From an uncultured Oceanospirillaceae bacterium (GTDB lineage Bacteria; Pseudomonadota; Gammaproteobacteria; Pseudomonadales; Balneatricaceae), in the NCBI GenBank assembly GCA_937136055.1, contig CAKZOD010000003.1:1-64000 (forward strand): DNA of 64,000 nucleotides, given 5' to 3'. The stretch's first letter is position 1. The number at the start of each line of letters is the position of its first letter. The translations under genes and the position numbers were made by a program. The notes beneath the pieces are model-generated. The model worked only from the letters and a program-made list of their open reading frames with translations. It was not told the DNA's origin and did no database searches. Of the stretch, positions 52,629-60,937 are shown piece by piece.

Positions 52629-54194
52629 TTAGCTAGCCATATACTCATCTAAGAAAGTATCAAAATCTACGTTATCACTCGCTTCAATTTCCTGCTGTTG
52701 AGCAATAGACTGTTCAACCTTTGCGGTTAAATCAGCAGCTACTTGCGCATCTAATGTTTCAGAAAGCAAATCTTCTCTATGCTGTTTACTAACATGCAGC
52801 GCCCAATCAGTAAATTGCAAACCGCTTTCACGTAAAGATGCCAGAACAATCGCAGAAGGTGTTAAGTCACTATCTGCGACTTTTTCACGCTGCAATTTAA
52901 CGCTATCAAGGTAGCTTGTACCGCCTTTTACTTGATCAATTGCTTTAGCCACTTTTTCGATTTGATCTAAGATGTTATCAGCAAGCTGAGTTAAGGGTAC
53001 TTCTGCACCATTATCGATGAGCTCTAAGCCTGGCTCGCGCCCTTTAGTGACCACTAAACTATTATTTCGCGAGATATATTCACATTCTTGTGTATCAATT
53101 TCACGATTCTCTTGTAATAGACAAGCTAACAAGAACGCATCCATAAATTGTGCTTGGGTATTATCAATACCGACAGGCAGTAGTGGATTGATATCTGTAT
53201 TACGTACTTCAATGTACTCAACACCGCGATCGATAAGCGCATCAACAGGTTTTTCACCAGCTGCTGCAACTCGCTTAGGGCGAATATCACTGTAGTATTC
53301 ATTTTCAATCTGCAAGATATTTGCATTTAACTGTTGGTATTCACCGGCAACTTTTACCCCAAGGTCTTGATAAGGAGCAAATGGCGTTTTGATCGCTGAT
53401 TTAAGTGAATTTGCATAGCTTTCAAGATAGTTAAAGCAAATATCCAAACTTTCTTGGGCTTTATTAGAATAGCCAAAATCACCCATACGCAAAGACGTTG
53501 CGTAAGGCAGATATAGAGTATGACCATTCAATGTTTGCAAGTGATGATCTTTGCCTTCCATGAAGCTATCTGAAAGTGCAGGTGATGCACCAAATAAATA
53601 GAGTAGCAGCCAAGACTGGCGACGGAAGTTACGAATCAGTGAGAAGTAACCATCACTGCGATAAGCTTGTAATGTCCCAGCATCGCTATCGATTGTTTGC
53701 AGCGCTTGCCACAGATCATCACTGAGTGAAAAGTTATAGTGGATGCCCGCAATAGATTGCATGACCTTTCCATAACGACTCGCTAGGCCCACGCGATAGA
53801 TATGCTTCATTTTACCGGTATTAGATGTGCCGTATTCACCAATGCGAATATCGTTAGCACCTTTAAGGTAGCAAGGCATACTGGCATTCCAGATAACTTC
53901 TTCACCTAAGTGCTGGTAAGTAAAGCGGTGTAAATCGGTTAAATAATTAATCGCTTGGTGTGAGCTTTTATACACAGGGGTAATAAACTCTAGCAACGCC
54001 TCAGAGTAATCGGTTGTGATTACACCATTGGTTAGTGCAGAACCTAGCCCTGTAGGGTGGTCGCTCTGTGATAACTTCCCTTTAGGAGTGACTCTTAAAC
54101 CTTCTTTTTCAATACCGTGAAGTACATCGGTTAAAAGGTTTTCTTGGCCAGCGGCTTTCAGCTTTTCCAGCTTTAATTCAAGTACTGATTGCAA
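52629..54194 (-). CDS. gshA: Glutamate-cysteine ligase
   Basis: A 521-residue enzyme of the proteobacterial GshA group, making gamma-glutamylcysteine, the first step to glutathione. GIEKEGLRV (about 28-36) is the conserved Glu-rich metal loop. TTDYSEALLEFITP, SIAGIHYNFSLSD, YLFGASPALS and YIEVRNTDINP follow in normal order. The length equals E. coli GshA (518). A TTG start codon is indicated because TAGGA lies 8 bp upstream and the protein then starts MQSVLELKLEKLKAAG. A rare start may keep expression low. Confidence 0.96.
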   Translation of the reverse strand: MQSVLELKLEKLKAAGQENLLTDVLHGIEKEGLRVTPKGKLSQSDHPTGLGSALTNGVITTDYSEALLEFITPVYKSSHQAINYLTDLHRFTYQHLGEEVIWNASMPCYLKGANDIRIGEYGTSNTGKMKHIYRVGLASRYGKVMQSIAGIHYNFSLSDDLWQALQTIDSDAGTLQAYRSDGYFSLIRNFRRQSWLLLYLFGASPALSDSFMEGKDHHLQTLNGHTLYLPYATSLRMGDFGYSNKAQESLDICFNYLESYANSLKSAIKTPFAPYQDLGVKVAGEYQQLNANILQIENEYYSDIRPKRVAAAGEKPVDALIDRGVEYIEVRNTDINPLLPVGIDNTQAQFMDAFLLACLLQENREIDTQECEYISRNNSLVVTKGREPGLELIDNGAEVPLTQLADNILDQIEKVAKAIDQVKGGTSYLDSVKLQREKVADSDLTPSAIVLASLRESGLQFTDWALHVSKQHREDLLSETLDAQVAADLTAKVEQSIAQQQEIEASDNVDFDTFLDEYMAS

Positions 54195-54401
54195 ATCTAA
54201 ATCCTAGCATAGTGTGGTCGAGGTTTGATTATAAACCATCGACTAAGGGTGGAGGCAATCTTTAACGTAAATTGCAGTGCAAATAATTGAGTAAGATGCC
54301 ATTTGTGTGAAAATTTAACCACTGGTAACGCTGCTTTTTAACGATTTTTTTCATGAACAAGTCAACCGTTAAGGACCTGAGAACGCAGAGGTAATAGCCA
54401 T

Positions 54402-55331
54402 TTAGCTTAACAGTACCGTTTGGATTCTTTGTTCAATCGCCTCAACACACAGCTTTACTATAAAGGGCGGTGTTTGACTAAAAGCATGCAGCGCATAAAT
54501 CGGCTCAGATTGTAAATGGTGTTCAGTGGTGATAATTGCAAGTGCTTGGCGATGCTCATTAGTGAGTTGATTGAGAATGAGCTGTGGAATGAGTGCAACT
54601 CCCGCACCTTGCAATGCAAGGGCTAACACTCCGTTAATAGAGTTGGCAAAGCGGTTTGGTTTAAATTGTAAGCTATGGCTTTTTTGTTGCTTAGTATTAA
54701 ACAGTTGATGCTCAATTAAAGCGCCCTGCCAACCGTTGGCGATATAGTCTAAATGGTTTGCCAGTGAAGGAGCTGCTTGAATATCACTGAGCGTTAAATC
54801 CGAGTGCTGTGATAAGTAACGCTCATTAACACATAGCTGATCACTAAATTGACCGACGCGCTTTTGCTTAAATTCACTATCTGCAGATTGTCCGATACGA
54901 ATGGCAATATCGATATTGTCATCGATTAGATGTACACGTGCGTCATCTGCGTGCAAATAAGGCGTGATTTTGGGGTACTGGCTAACAAGTGCGCCAATTG
55001 CAGGGGCTACCACAGTGTCCATCAGTGCATGGGGAGCGCTAATGCTAACAGTGCCAATCGGCAATTGTTGAGAGTCTCGGGCGTCGCTCCAAGCGTGTTT
55101 GCTGATTTGATCTATCTGTTGGCACTGTAAAAAGAATTGCTTGCCTGCAGGCGTAAGGACTTGGCGACGTGTGGTGCGCTTTAAAAGTTCTACTTTTAAA
55201 ACACTCTCAAGCGTTTGCAGCTGTTGGCTGACAACGGATTTAGAGATATTGAGCTGCTCGGCGGCACTGCTAATTGAGCCGGCTTCAACAACGGCGTTAA
55301 AGACCATCATGTGGCGTAAATATTTCATCAT
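54402..55331 (-). CDS. LysR-family regulator
   Basis: A 309-residue LysR-type regulator. The winged HTH (about 4-63) reads AVVEAGSISSAAEQLNISKSVVSQQLQTLES. The effector domain (about 90-300) is intact, with ALVSQYPKITPYLHADD and GVALIPQLILNQL. It is divergent from a small NTF2-like gene 110 bp away. Regulation of that gene is likely; the palindrome at 55334-55352 may be its site. Close likeness is to regulators of the aminobenzoate/AaeR type subgroup, ligand not certain. MM at the N-terminus leaves a second start 3 bp later. Confidence 0.9.
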   Translation of the reverse strand: MMKYLRHMMVFNAVVEAGSISSAAEQLNISKSVVSQQLQTLESVLKVELLKRTTRRQVLTPAGKQFFLQCQQIDQISKHAWSDARDSQQLPIGTVSISAPHALMDTVVAPAIGALVSQYPKITPYLHADDARVHLIDDNIDIAIRIGQSADSEFKQKRVGQFSDQLCVNERYLSQHSDLTLSDIQAAPSLANHLDYIANGWQGALIEHQLFNTKQQKSHSLQFKPNRFANSINGVLALALQGAGVALIPQLILNQLTNEHRQALAIITTEHHLQSEPIYALHAFSQTPPFIVKLCVEAIEQRIQTVLLS

Positions 55332-55333
55332 AA

Positions 55334-55352
55334 TGTTCGATATTATAGAACA
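55334..55352. promoter_or_regulatory. Inverted repeat, candidate LysR operator
   Basis: TGTTC-N9-GAACA lies 3 bp from the LysR start codon and contains a T-N11-A motif (TCG...AGA). It also falls between the divergent LysR and NTF2-like genes. Such a place suits autoregulation and control of the partner gene. Confidence 0.5.
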
Positions 55353-55441
55353 AAGTGTTATATTTTTGTTCGTATTTATAAAGCTAATTGTTTTTTATAA
55401 TCTGTTTCATATTACATTGTAAAGATTCAGGAGCTTTAAAA

Positions 55442-55819
55442 ATGACAGAACAATCACAACAGGCTATTCAAGTTGCATTAACTGCTGCGAGCGAGCGCTG
55501 GAAAAATGCTTTTAATTCAGGAGATGCAGCAGGGTGTGCAGCGCAATATGAAGCCGATGCAGTGATGCATGCGCGCCCATTCGGCACGTTCACAGGTACG
55601 GCAGAGATTACCGCTTTTTGGCAGCAGTTGATTGATGGCGGCTACTCAGATGTTGAGTATATTGAGCCTCAAGTAAAAGTTGTGGACGAGACAAGTGCTA
55701 TCCTAAGTTCAAAGTGGAAGATGAATAATGCATCAGGTGTTATCACTCATGAATTATGGGTTTTACAAGCTGATGGTACGGCCAAATTACGTGAAGATGA
55801 TTTTGAAGCGCTAGCGTAA
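55442..55819 (+). CDS. NTF2-like (SnoaL/DUF4440) protein
   Basis: A 125-residue protein with the cone fold of NTF2-like proteins. I start it at 55442 because CAGGAG is 7 bp before the ATG. SERWKNAFNSGDAAGCAAQYEADAVMHARPFGTFTGTAEITAFWQQL is the SnoaL/DUF4440 pattern (quoted in parts: FNSGDAAGCAAQYEADAVM and TAEITAFW). The pocket could bind a small substrate, but no catalytic residue set stands out. It is divergent from the LysR regulator, which probably controls it. A hairpin follows the stop. Confidence 0.8.
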   Translation: MTEQSQQAIQVALTAASERWKNAFNSGDAAGCAAQYEADAVMHARPFGTFTGTAEITAFWQQLIDGGYSDVEYIEPQVKVVDETSAILSSKWKMNNASGVITHELWVLQADGTAKLREDDFEALA

Positions 55820-55838
55820 CGCGAACGGCGCTTTTTGT

Positions 55839-55874
55839 GCTCTATTGTTTGTGATTAAAACTCAGCAATAGAGC
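55839..55874 (+). terminator. Hairpin after NTF2-like gene
   Basis: Perfect arms GCTCTATTG and CAATAGAGC around an 18-base loop, followed by TTTCCC. Probably ends the NTF2-like transcript. Confidence 0.6.
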
Positions 55875-56405
55875 TTTCCCCTGTTATTTATCGTTCTAAA
55901 TGAGATAAATCAATCTAAACCCCTCCAAGATCCCCAAAAAAGCAGTTCCTACCAGATTAATTGTACGGAAATTGAATAGCTTTCTCTTTTATATAGCTAG
56001 AGCCTAATCAATGGTTTATGGCTATTTTCTGCAAAAATATTAGAAAGTTCATAAGAAAATCTGATGATTTATTAAAAAAATGCAATTTGTAATTATGTTT
56101 TTCTCAGAATATATTGAATTCAGATGAGCTGCTAAAGAAATAAATTAAGTAGCTAAAGACATTGTGATCCGGTTATCTCTTTTCAATCGACAGCAATGTA
56201 TTAAACAGCCTGTTTCTACAAAAACAAATTATCAGAAACTTGGCGAATCAAACGACTAAATATCTAACTCGATCAACAGCGGCCTGTAGAATATAGCTAA
56301 TGTATTTAGCAGTATTTTTTGCCTGAGATTGATTGGTAATCAACCATAAAAGCGGTTTATCGAAACAACTTTTTCAAGGCTAAAATAATAAATTGGAGAG
56401 CCTTA
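55875..56405. other. AT-rich intergenic region upstream of tctB
   Basis: About 530 bp without a coding frame I trust. It must contain the promoter for tctBAC. The only structured site I see is the palindrome at 56329-56343. No sigma-54 signature (GG...GC at -24/-12) was found that would link it to the DctD-like gene. Confidence 0.5.
56329..56343. promoter_or_regulatory. Inverted repeat, candidate tct operator
   Basis: TTGATTGGTAATCAA has 6-bp arms (TTGATT/AATCAA) around GGT and includes a T-N11-A motif (TGATT...ATCA). It is 63 bp before the tctB start. The LysR gene encoded downstream of tctC is the most likely binder. Confidence 0.45.
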
Positions 56406-56873
56406 ATGGATAGAAGAAAAGTAGACATTGTTGTAATGACGATGTTGATTATTGCATCAGTCATTGTATTGACCAATGACAACCTCAGCCAAGGTGGTGC
56501 TCAAACAGAGATGAGCTCGCTGTTTTTGCCGCGTCTAGTGGCCGGTTTTATTATTTGTTTTTCATTGTTTATCGGTGCTGGTTCGCTGTTTAAATTATTA
56601 AACAAGGCAGCGTTGAGCAGCACTGAAAGCATCAGCTTAAGTGGTTTTTGGGGCGTAAATATCTATGTCGCACTCTTTATTGGCTACTGGTATTTAGTGC
56701 CTATTGTCGGCTTTTTGCTCGTCACCCCTTTTGTGATGTTTGCAGTAGCTTGCCTGTTAGGCGGTCGCAGATGGGTGGCTATTACTGCGATGTCTATCAT
56801 AGTACCAATTCTTGTATTTTATGGGTCTAACCATTTCTTACGTGTCTTTCTACCTACTTGGTCACTGTCTTAA
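56406..56873 (+). CDS. tctB: TctB-like small permease subunit
   Basis: A 155-residue inner-membrane protein of the tripartite tricarboxylate transporter family. Four hydrophobic segments lie at about 9-25, 47-67, 84-105 and 112-148. SSLFLPRLVAGFIICFSLFIGAG (the LPR motif with Pro-Arg typical of TctB, in part) and the C-terminal LRVFLPTW are characteristic. It pairs with the large TctA permease, 14 bp downstream. GGAGAG lies before the ATG. First gene of the operon. Confidence 0.88.
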   Translation: MDRRKVDIVVMTMLIIASVIVLTNDNLSQGGAQTEMSSLFLPRLVAGFIICFSLFIGAGSLFKLLNKAALSSTESISLSGFWGVNIYVALFIGYWYLVPIVGFLLVTPFVMFAVACLLGGRRWVAITAMSIIVPILVFYGSNHFLRVFLPTWSLS

Positions 56874-56887
56874 ACCGGAGAGATACG

Positions 56888-58374
56888 ATGTTTGATAATA
56901 TAATTAATGGTTTTGCAGCAATATTCGCCGTCGGTCCTATATTAGGCATTATTGCAGGTGTGTTAGTCGGCATTATTTTTGGTGCGATACCTGGTATCTC
57001 CGGGATCATGGCAATTTCGATCATTTTGCCTTTAACTTTCTATGTTGATCCTATCATTGGTATCACTATGCTGCTCGCGGTTTATAAAGCGGGTATTTAT
57101 GGTGGATCTATTTCGGCGATATTGATTAACACACCGGGGGCTGCTGCATCATTTTTAACGGCTCAAGATGGCAATGCGCTCACCAAAATGGGTAAGGCAG
57201 GCAAAGCGTTAGATATCTCGTTGTTTTCATCAGTAACCGGTGAAGCACTTGCGACAATCGTACTGATCTTTATCGCTGCGCCTATATCTGCAATTTCTTT
57301 ACAGGCAGGGCCGATTGAAAAAGTCTTCCTGTTGCTGTTTGCCTTTACAGTGATTGGCTCATTAGCAGGGGAATCTATCTCGCGAGGCTTGCTTTCATGC
57401 TGCCTTGGTATGATGTTTGCGATGGTAGGACTCTCATCAATTACCGGTGCATCGCGCTTTACTTTTGATATCCCAGAGCTGATGGCAGGCTTTACCTTCA
57501 TCCCAATGTTAATTGGTGTGCTCGTGATGCCGGAGGTGATCAATGTTATTAGAAATCGCCATCAATCTCAGCAGGAAATTTCACTGACAAAATCAGCTAA
57601 TCGCGATGATAACCGCATTAGTTGGAAAGAGTACAAAGGCTTATTCGGCACTATTTTAAAATCGAGTGGTATCGGTACCTTTGTCGGCGCTCTACCTGGG
57701 CTGGGCTCAAGTACTGCAGCTTTCATTGCTTACGGTGAAGCTAAACGTACCTCTAAAACACCTGAGAAATTTGGCAAGGGCTCCGTTGAGGGTATCGCCG
57801 CTGCAGAATCTGCAAATAATGCAGTGTGTGGCTCTAGCATGATTCCAATGCTGACCTTGAGTATCCCTGGGGATGATGTTGCAGCATTGTTAATGGGAGC
57901 GTTTTTAATTCACGGTTTAACACCGGGCCCGATGATCTTTTTTGAGCACACTGAAACCATCTACGCCATTTTCGCAGGCTTCTTACTGACTGACTTATTC
58001 TTGCTTGTGATCGCACGCTCAGGGTTCAGGTTTTTCACGAAAGTCGCCTCGTTAAAGCGCTACTTTATTTTCCCTTGTGTCACTGTATTTGCCTTTACGG
58101 GTGCATTTACAACAGCACAGAACATGGACGATGTACTTATCTTGATCGTCTTTACCATTGTTGGCTACGCCATGCGCTTAATCGGTCTTAATCCCGCGGT
58201 ATTCATATTTTAACGCCGTTCTTGGAGCAGAACCTAGACCAAGCGTTGGCCATCGTAGGAGATGACTATTCACTGTTCTTTGCATCGCCATTTTCTTGGG
58301 TGTTTATTGCGCTGGCGGCCTTCTTTGTCGGCTCTAGCATCCACCTAAAACGAAAGAAGGCGTTAGAAAATTAG
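56888..58374 (+). pseudogene. tctA: TctA-like large permease subunit, frameshifted near the C-terminus
   Basis: The gene codes for 441 residues up to TAA at 58211-58213; TctA proteins are usually about 500. GGAGAG 7 bp before the ATG at 56888 fixes the start. The TctA hallmarks are present: GAIPGISGIMAISIILPLTF, INTPGAAASFLTAQDGN, GALPGLGSSTAAFIAYGEAKR and AAESANNAVCGSSMIPMLTLSIPG. After the stop, another frame continues (ILTPFLEQNLDQAL, then FASPFSWVFIALAAFF) to TAG at 58372-58374. This is the missing last helix, so a small deletion (1 or, judging from usual spacing, about 10 bp) split the gene. A sequencing error is an alternative. Loss of the last helix may abolish transport. Confidence 0.85.
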
Positions 58375-58484
58375 CATTAAAGAAGCAAACAAAATGGAAG
58401 GGTGTGATTTATCTAGCTTCCTTCCACAAACAACCATTAACTAGTCACAAACAATTGATCTATAAAAAAAAGAGGAATCACTTG

Positions 58485-59432
58485 ATGAAACGTTTTAATA
58501 AAAAAGTCACAACCTTGCTATCTGTCGTTGGTCTTACAGTCGCTTCAAGCGCAGCGCTTGCAGGTTACCCTGAAAAGCCAATCAAAGTTATTGTGCCTTA
58601 TGGTGCCGGTGGTGATTCTGATTTAACAACTCGCGTTTGGGCTGATGCTGTTGAAAAAGAGCTTGGTGTACCTGTGATTGTTATTAACAAAAAAGGTGCG
58701 GGCGGTGTTGTTGGCACTTCATTTGTTGCCAATGCAAAAAATGATGGCTACACCCTAATCAATGCGGGTTTAGGTAACATGCTTGTAACGCCTAACTTCA
58801 GTAAAACACCATACGACTTCAATAGCTTCGTACCTGTATTGAAAATGACAGCGGTACCATTAGGGGTAGTGGTAGCTAAAGATAGCCCATACAAAACTTT
58901 CCCAGAATTCATTGAAGGCGCTAAAGCAAAAACCTTAACTCAAGGTTCTTGGGGCGCTGCATCTTCAGGCACGATTTTAGCAAATATCATTGCTGATCAA
59001 GCAGGTTACAAGCCTAAGTATGTGCACGGCAATACAACTGCTGAATCTATGGTTTCTGTGGTAGGTGGTCATATCGATTCTGCTGTTTCATTCCCGCCAG
59101 CTTTTGGCCCTCACGTTAAAGCAGATCGTGCGCGTTTATTGGTTATGAACCAGAAAATGGATGCATACCCAGGCGTACCAACTTTTGCTGATTTTGGTAT
59201 CAAAGGTGGCTTTGAAGGCTGGTCAGGTATTTTTGCACCTAAAGGTGTTCCACAAGAAGTTGTGGATAAGTTAATTGCCGCTACTGATAAAGCAATGAAA
59301 GACCCTAAAGTACTAAAAGCATACTCAAACATGGGAGCGATTGTTAACTACAGACATGGCGACAAGTGGATTTCAGACATGAAAGAAACTTATCAAGTGA
59401 TGAAAGACGCCGCTGCTAAAGTTAAGAAGTAA
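58485..59432 (+). CDS. tctC: TctC/Bug-family periplasmic binding protein
   Basis: I start it at 58485 (315 residues): AGAGGA is 9 bp before this ATG, and the signal peptide TLLSVVGLTVASSAALAG then begins the protein. The mature protein opens YPEKPIKVIVPYGAGGDSDLTTR, the Bug-family loop that holds the carboxylate ligand. INKKGAGGVVGTSFVANAKNDGYT and the later GGFEGWSGIFAPKGVPQEVVDKL are typical. Bug proteins bind citrate, aspartate, glutamate and related acids; which one is not shown by the sequence. It delivers the ligand to TctAB and is usually the most expressed gene of the set. Confidence 0.92.
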   Translation: MKRFNKKVTTLLSVVGLTVASSAALAGYPEKPIKVIVPYGAGGDSDLTTRVWADAVEKELGVPVIVINKKGAGGVVGTSFVANAKNDGYTLINAGLGNMLVTPNFSKTPYDFNSFVPVLKMTAVPLGVVVAKDSPYKTFPEFIEGAKAKTLTQGSWGAASSGTILANIIADQAGYKPKYVHGNTTAESMVSVVGGHIDSAVSFPPAFGPHVKADRARLLVMNQKMDAYPGVPTFADFGIKGGFEGWSGIFAPKGVPQEVVDKLIAATDKAMKDPKVLKAYSNMGAIVNYRHGDKWISDMKETYQVMKDAAAKVKK

Positions 59433-59449
59433 TAAGCACAGCTAAAGCC

Positions 59450-59485
59450 GAGCTTAGCGCGATATATAGCGCGCTAAGCTCTTTT
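59450..59485. terminator. Strong terminator between tctC and lysR
   Basis: Perfect 12-bp arms GAGCTTAGCGCG and CGCGCTAAGCTC around ATATATAG, followed by TTTT on the plus strand. It ends the tct operon. On the minus strand it could also end the convergent LysR gene. Confidence 0.9.
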
Positions 59486-59511
59486 AGAAATTTCTTTGCA
59501 GGCTCTGTGCA

Positions 59512-60420
59512 CTACCAATTAATAAACTGATCCGGATGGTCAATTAAGGACTGAATTTTACTGCGAATCTGTTCCGAAAAAGCCTGAGTAATACGTGATT
59601 TAGGTGTATCTGCAGGGTATAACAAATTCACTTTTAAGTTGATATCGGGAACGAAAGGTCGGAACACAATTTTGCCAGGTTGGCTATAACTACAGTAGCT
59701 AGCAATAGATATTGGATCCATCACACAGATACCTAAATTGCGCTCAACAAAGCGTAAAGCGGGGATAAAAAAGCGTGTTTGCAAACGTACATTTAAGCGA
59801 CTTTTATGTTTGGCAAAGACGTTTTGTAAATCGTGAAATGTCATGTGATCAGGGTGCAGTGTGATCATGGGTTGGTTATCTAAAAGCTGCGGGGTAATTA
59901 CCGCCTCATTAGCCAATGGATGATCTGTGGAAATAGCGCACATACAAGTGAGCTCAAAGGGCTCGCAGTCAAAGCTATTTTCTTGAGAGGATATTTCGGC
60001 CAAGCCAATATCGTATTGGCTGGAAGCGATCCACTCTTTTACGCCGTCAGAGGTTCTGGTTTGCATCGAGATTTGGATCTTCGGGTGCTGCTCAAGAAAA
60101 TCAGAGACGAGATCGGGCATAAAGAAGTTAGAAGGACCGGGCATACAGCCAATGCGCAAGAAACCAAACTGTTTGTTTTTAATATCTTTAACAGTGTGGG
60201 AGACATCTTGAATACGGCTGAAAATAGATTCAACTTCGTTGTACAAGTAATGCGCCTCTGGTGTGGGATAGAGCCTTTTTTTACGTCGCTCAAACAGCAA
60301 AAAGCCGACATTTTCTTCGAGTTGGTTGATCAGCATGCTAACCGCAGGCTGGCTTTTATATAACTGCTTAGAGGCGAGTGACACTGAGCCTGAGAGCATC
60401 ACAGCTCGAAAAGCTTCCAT
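59512..60420 (-). CDS. LysR-family regulator of the tct/ridA cluster (start uncertain)
   Basis: A 302-residue LysR-type regulator counted from the first ATG. HTH residues AVMLSGSVSLASKQLYKSQPAVSMLINQLEENVGFLLFERRKKRLYPT (in part: SGSVSLASKQLYKSQPAVSM) are typical. The effector domain has FLRIGCMPGPSNFFMPDLVSDFLEQHP-like and FFIPALRFVERNLGICVMDP segments. The family N-terminus usually reads MNLRQMEAFRAV. Here the frame upstream of the ATG reads INLRQ, so the real start may be the ATC at 60433-60435, with GAGG 7 bp before it. Divergent from ridA and convergent with tctC, it probably regulates both. The inducer may be the transported acid. Confidence 0.9.
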   Translation of the reverse strand: MEAFRAVMLSGSVSLASKQLYKSQPAVSMLINQLEENVGFLLFERRKKRLYPTPEAHYLYNEVESIFSRIQDVSHTVKDIKNKQFGFLRIGCMPGPSNFFMPDLVSDFLEQHPKIQISMQTRTSDGVKEWIASSQYDIGLAEISSQENSFDCEPFELTCMCAISTDHPLANEAVITPQLLDNQPMITLHPDHMTFHDLQNVFAKHKSRLNVRLQTRFFIPALRFVERNLGICVMDPISIASYCSYSQPGKIVFRPFVPDINLKVNLLYPADTPKSRITQAFSEQIRSKIQSLIDHPDQFINW

Positions 60421-60514
60421 TTGGCGTAAATTGATAACGTAACCTCACAACGAAAAGTAAACATAACTAAAAATTATGAACTATGAATTTGTATCGCTCG
60501 AAGTTTATATTTTT

Positions 60515-60529
60515 TGCATATGACATGCA
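60515..60529. promoter_or_regulatory. Inverted repeat between lysR and ridA
   Basis: TGCAT-ATGAC-ATGCA, perfect 5-bp arms, lies in the 150-bp divergent gap, 45 bp before the ridA start. It could be the operator of the LysR regulator, although it does not match the palindrome before tctB. Confidence 0.4.
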
Positions 60530-60573
60530 GCTATTTTTATAAGTATCAAACATTAAACAGTTAAGGAATGCAC

Positions 60574-60924
60574 ATGATTCAGCGTTTAAATAAAACTCCT
60601 AGAATGAGCCAAATCGTCAGCTATAACGGCACTGTGCTGTTGTCAGGGCAAGTGGCTAAAGATGCCAGTGCAGATGTCACTGGGCAAACTGAGCAGATTT
60701 TGCAACAAATCGATGAGTTATTAGCGCAAGCGGGCTGTGATAAAAGTGATTTATTAAGTGCCAATATTTGGTTGAGTGATATTCGCCAGTTCCCACTGAT
60801 GAATGCTGTGTGGGATAGCTGGGTAGATCCGCAAAACCCACCGGTACGCGCGTGTGTCGAGTCGCGTTTAGCCCGTGTTGAACTGAGTGTCGAAATTCAA
60901 GTAACAGCTGCAGCGCGCAACTAA
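60574..60924 (+). CDS. RidA family imine/enamine deaminase
   Basis: A 116-residue RidA/YjgF protein, trimeric in family members, which hydrolyses reactive enamine or imine products of amino-acid oxidation. I choose the ATG at 60574, where AAGGA is 7 bp upstream; an ATG 6 bp earlier overlaps this ribosome site. RMSQIVSYNGTVLLSGQVAKD, LAQAGCDKSDLLSANIWLSDI and RACVESRLARVELSVEIQV are the family blocks. The Arg of the RACVESRLA block is the ligand-binding residue. Next to a DadA-like oxidase it fits the job of clearing imine. It is first in an operon with the oxidase. Confidence 0.9.
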   Translation: MIQRLNKTPRMSQIVSYNGTVLLSGQVAKDASADVTGQTEQILQQIDELLAQAGCDKSDLLSANIWLSDIRQFPLMNAVWDSWVDPQNPPVRACVESRLARVELSVEIQVTAAARN

Positions 60925-60937
60925 GGTAGCAGGGAAC

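Noticed and set aside
55388..55441. 18-residue N-terminal extension of the NTF2-like protein
   Set aside because: AT-rich translation with Phe/Ile/Cys; CAGGAG precedes the ATG at 55442.
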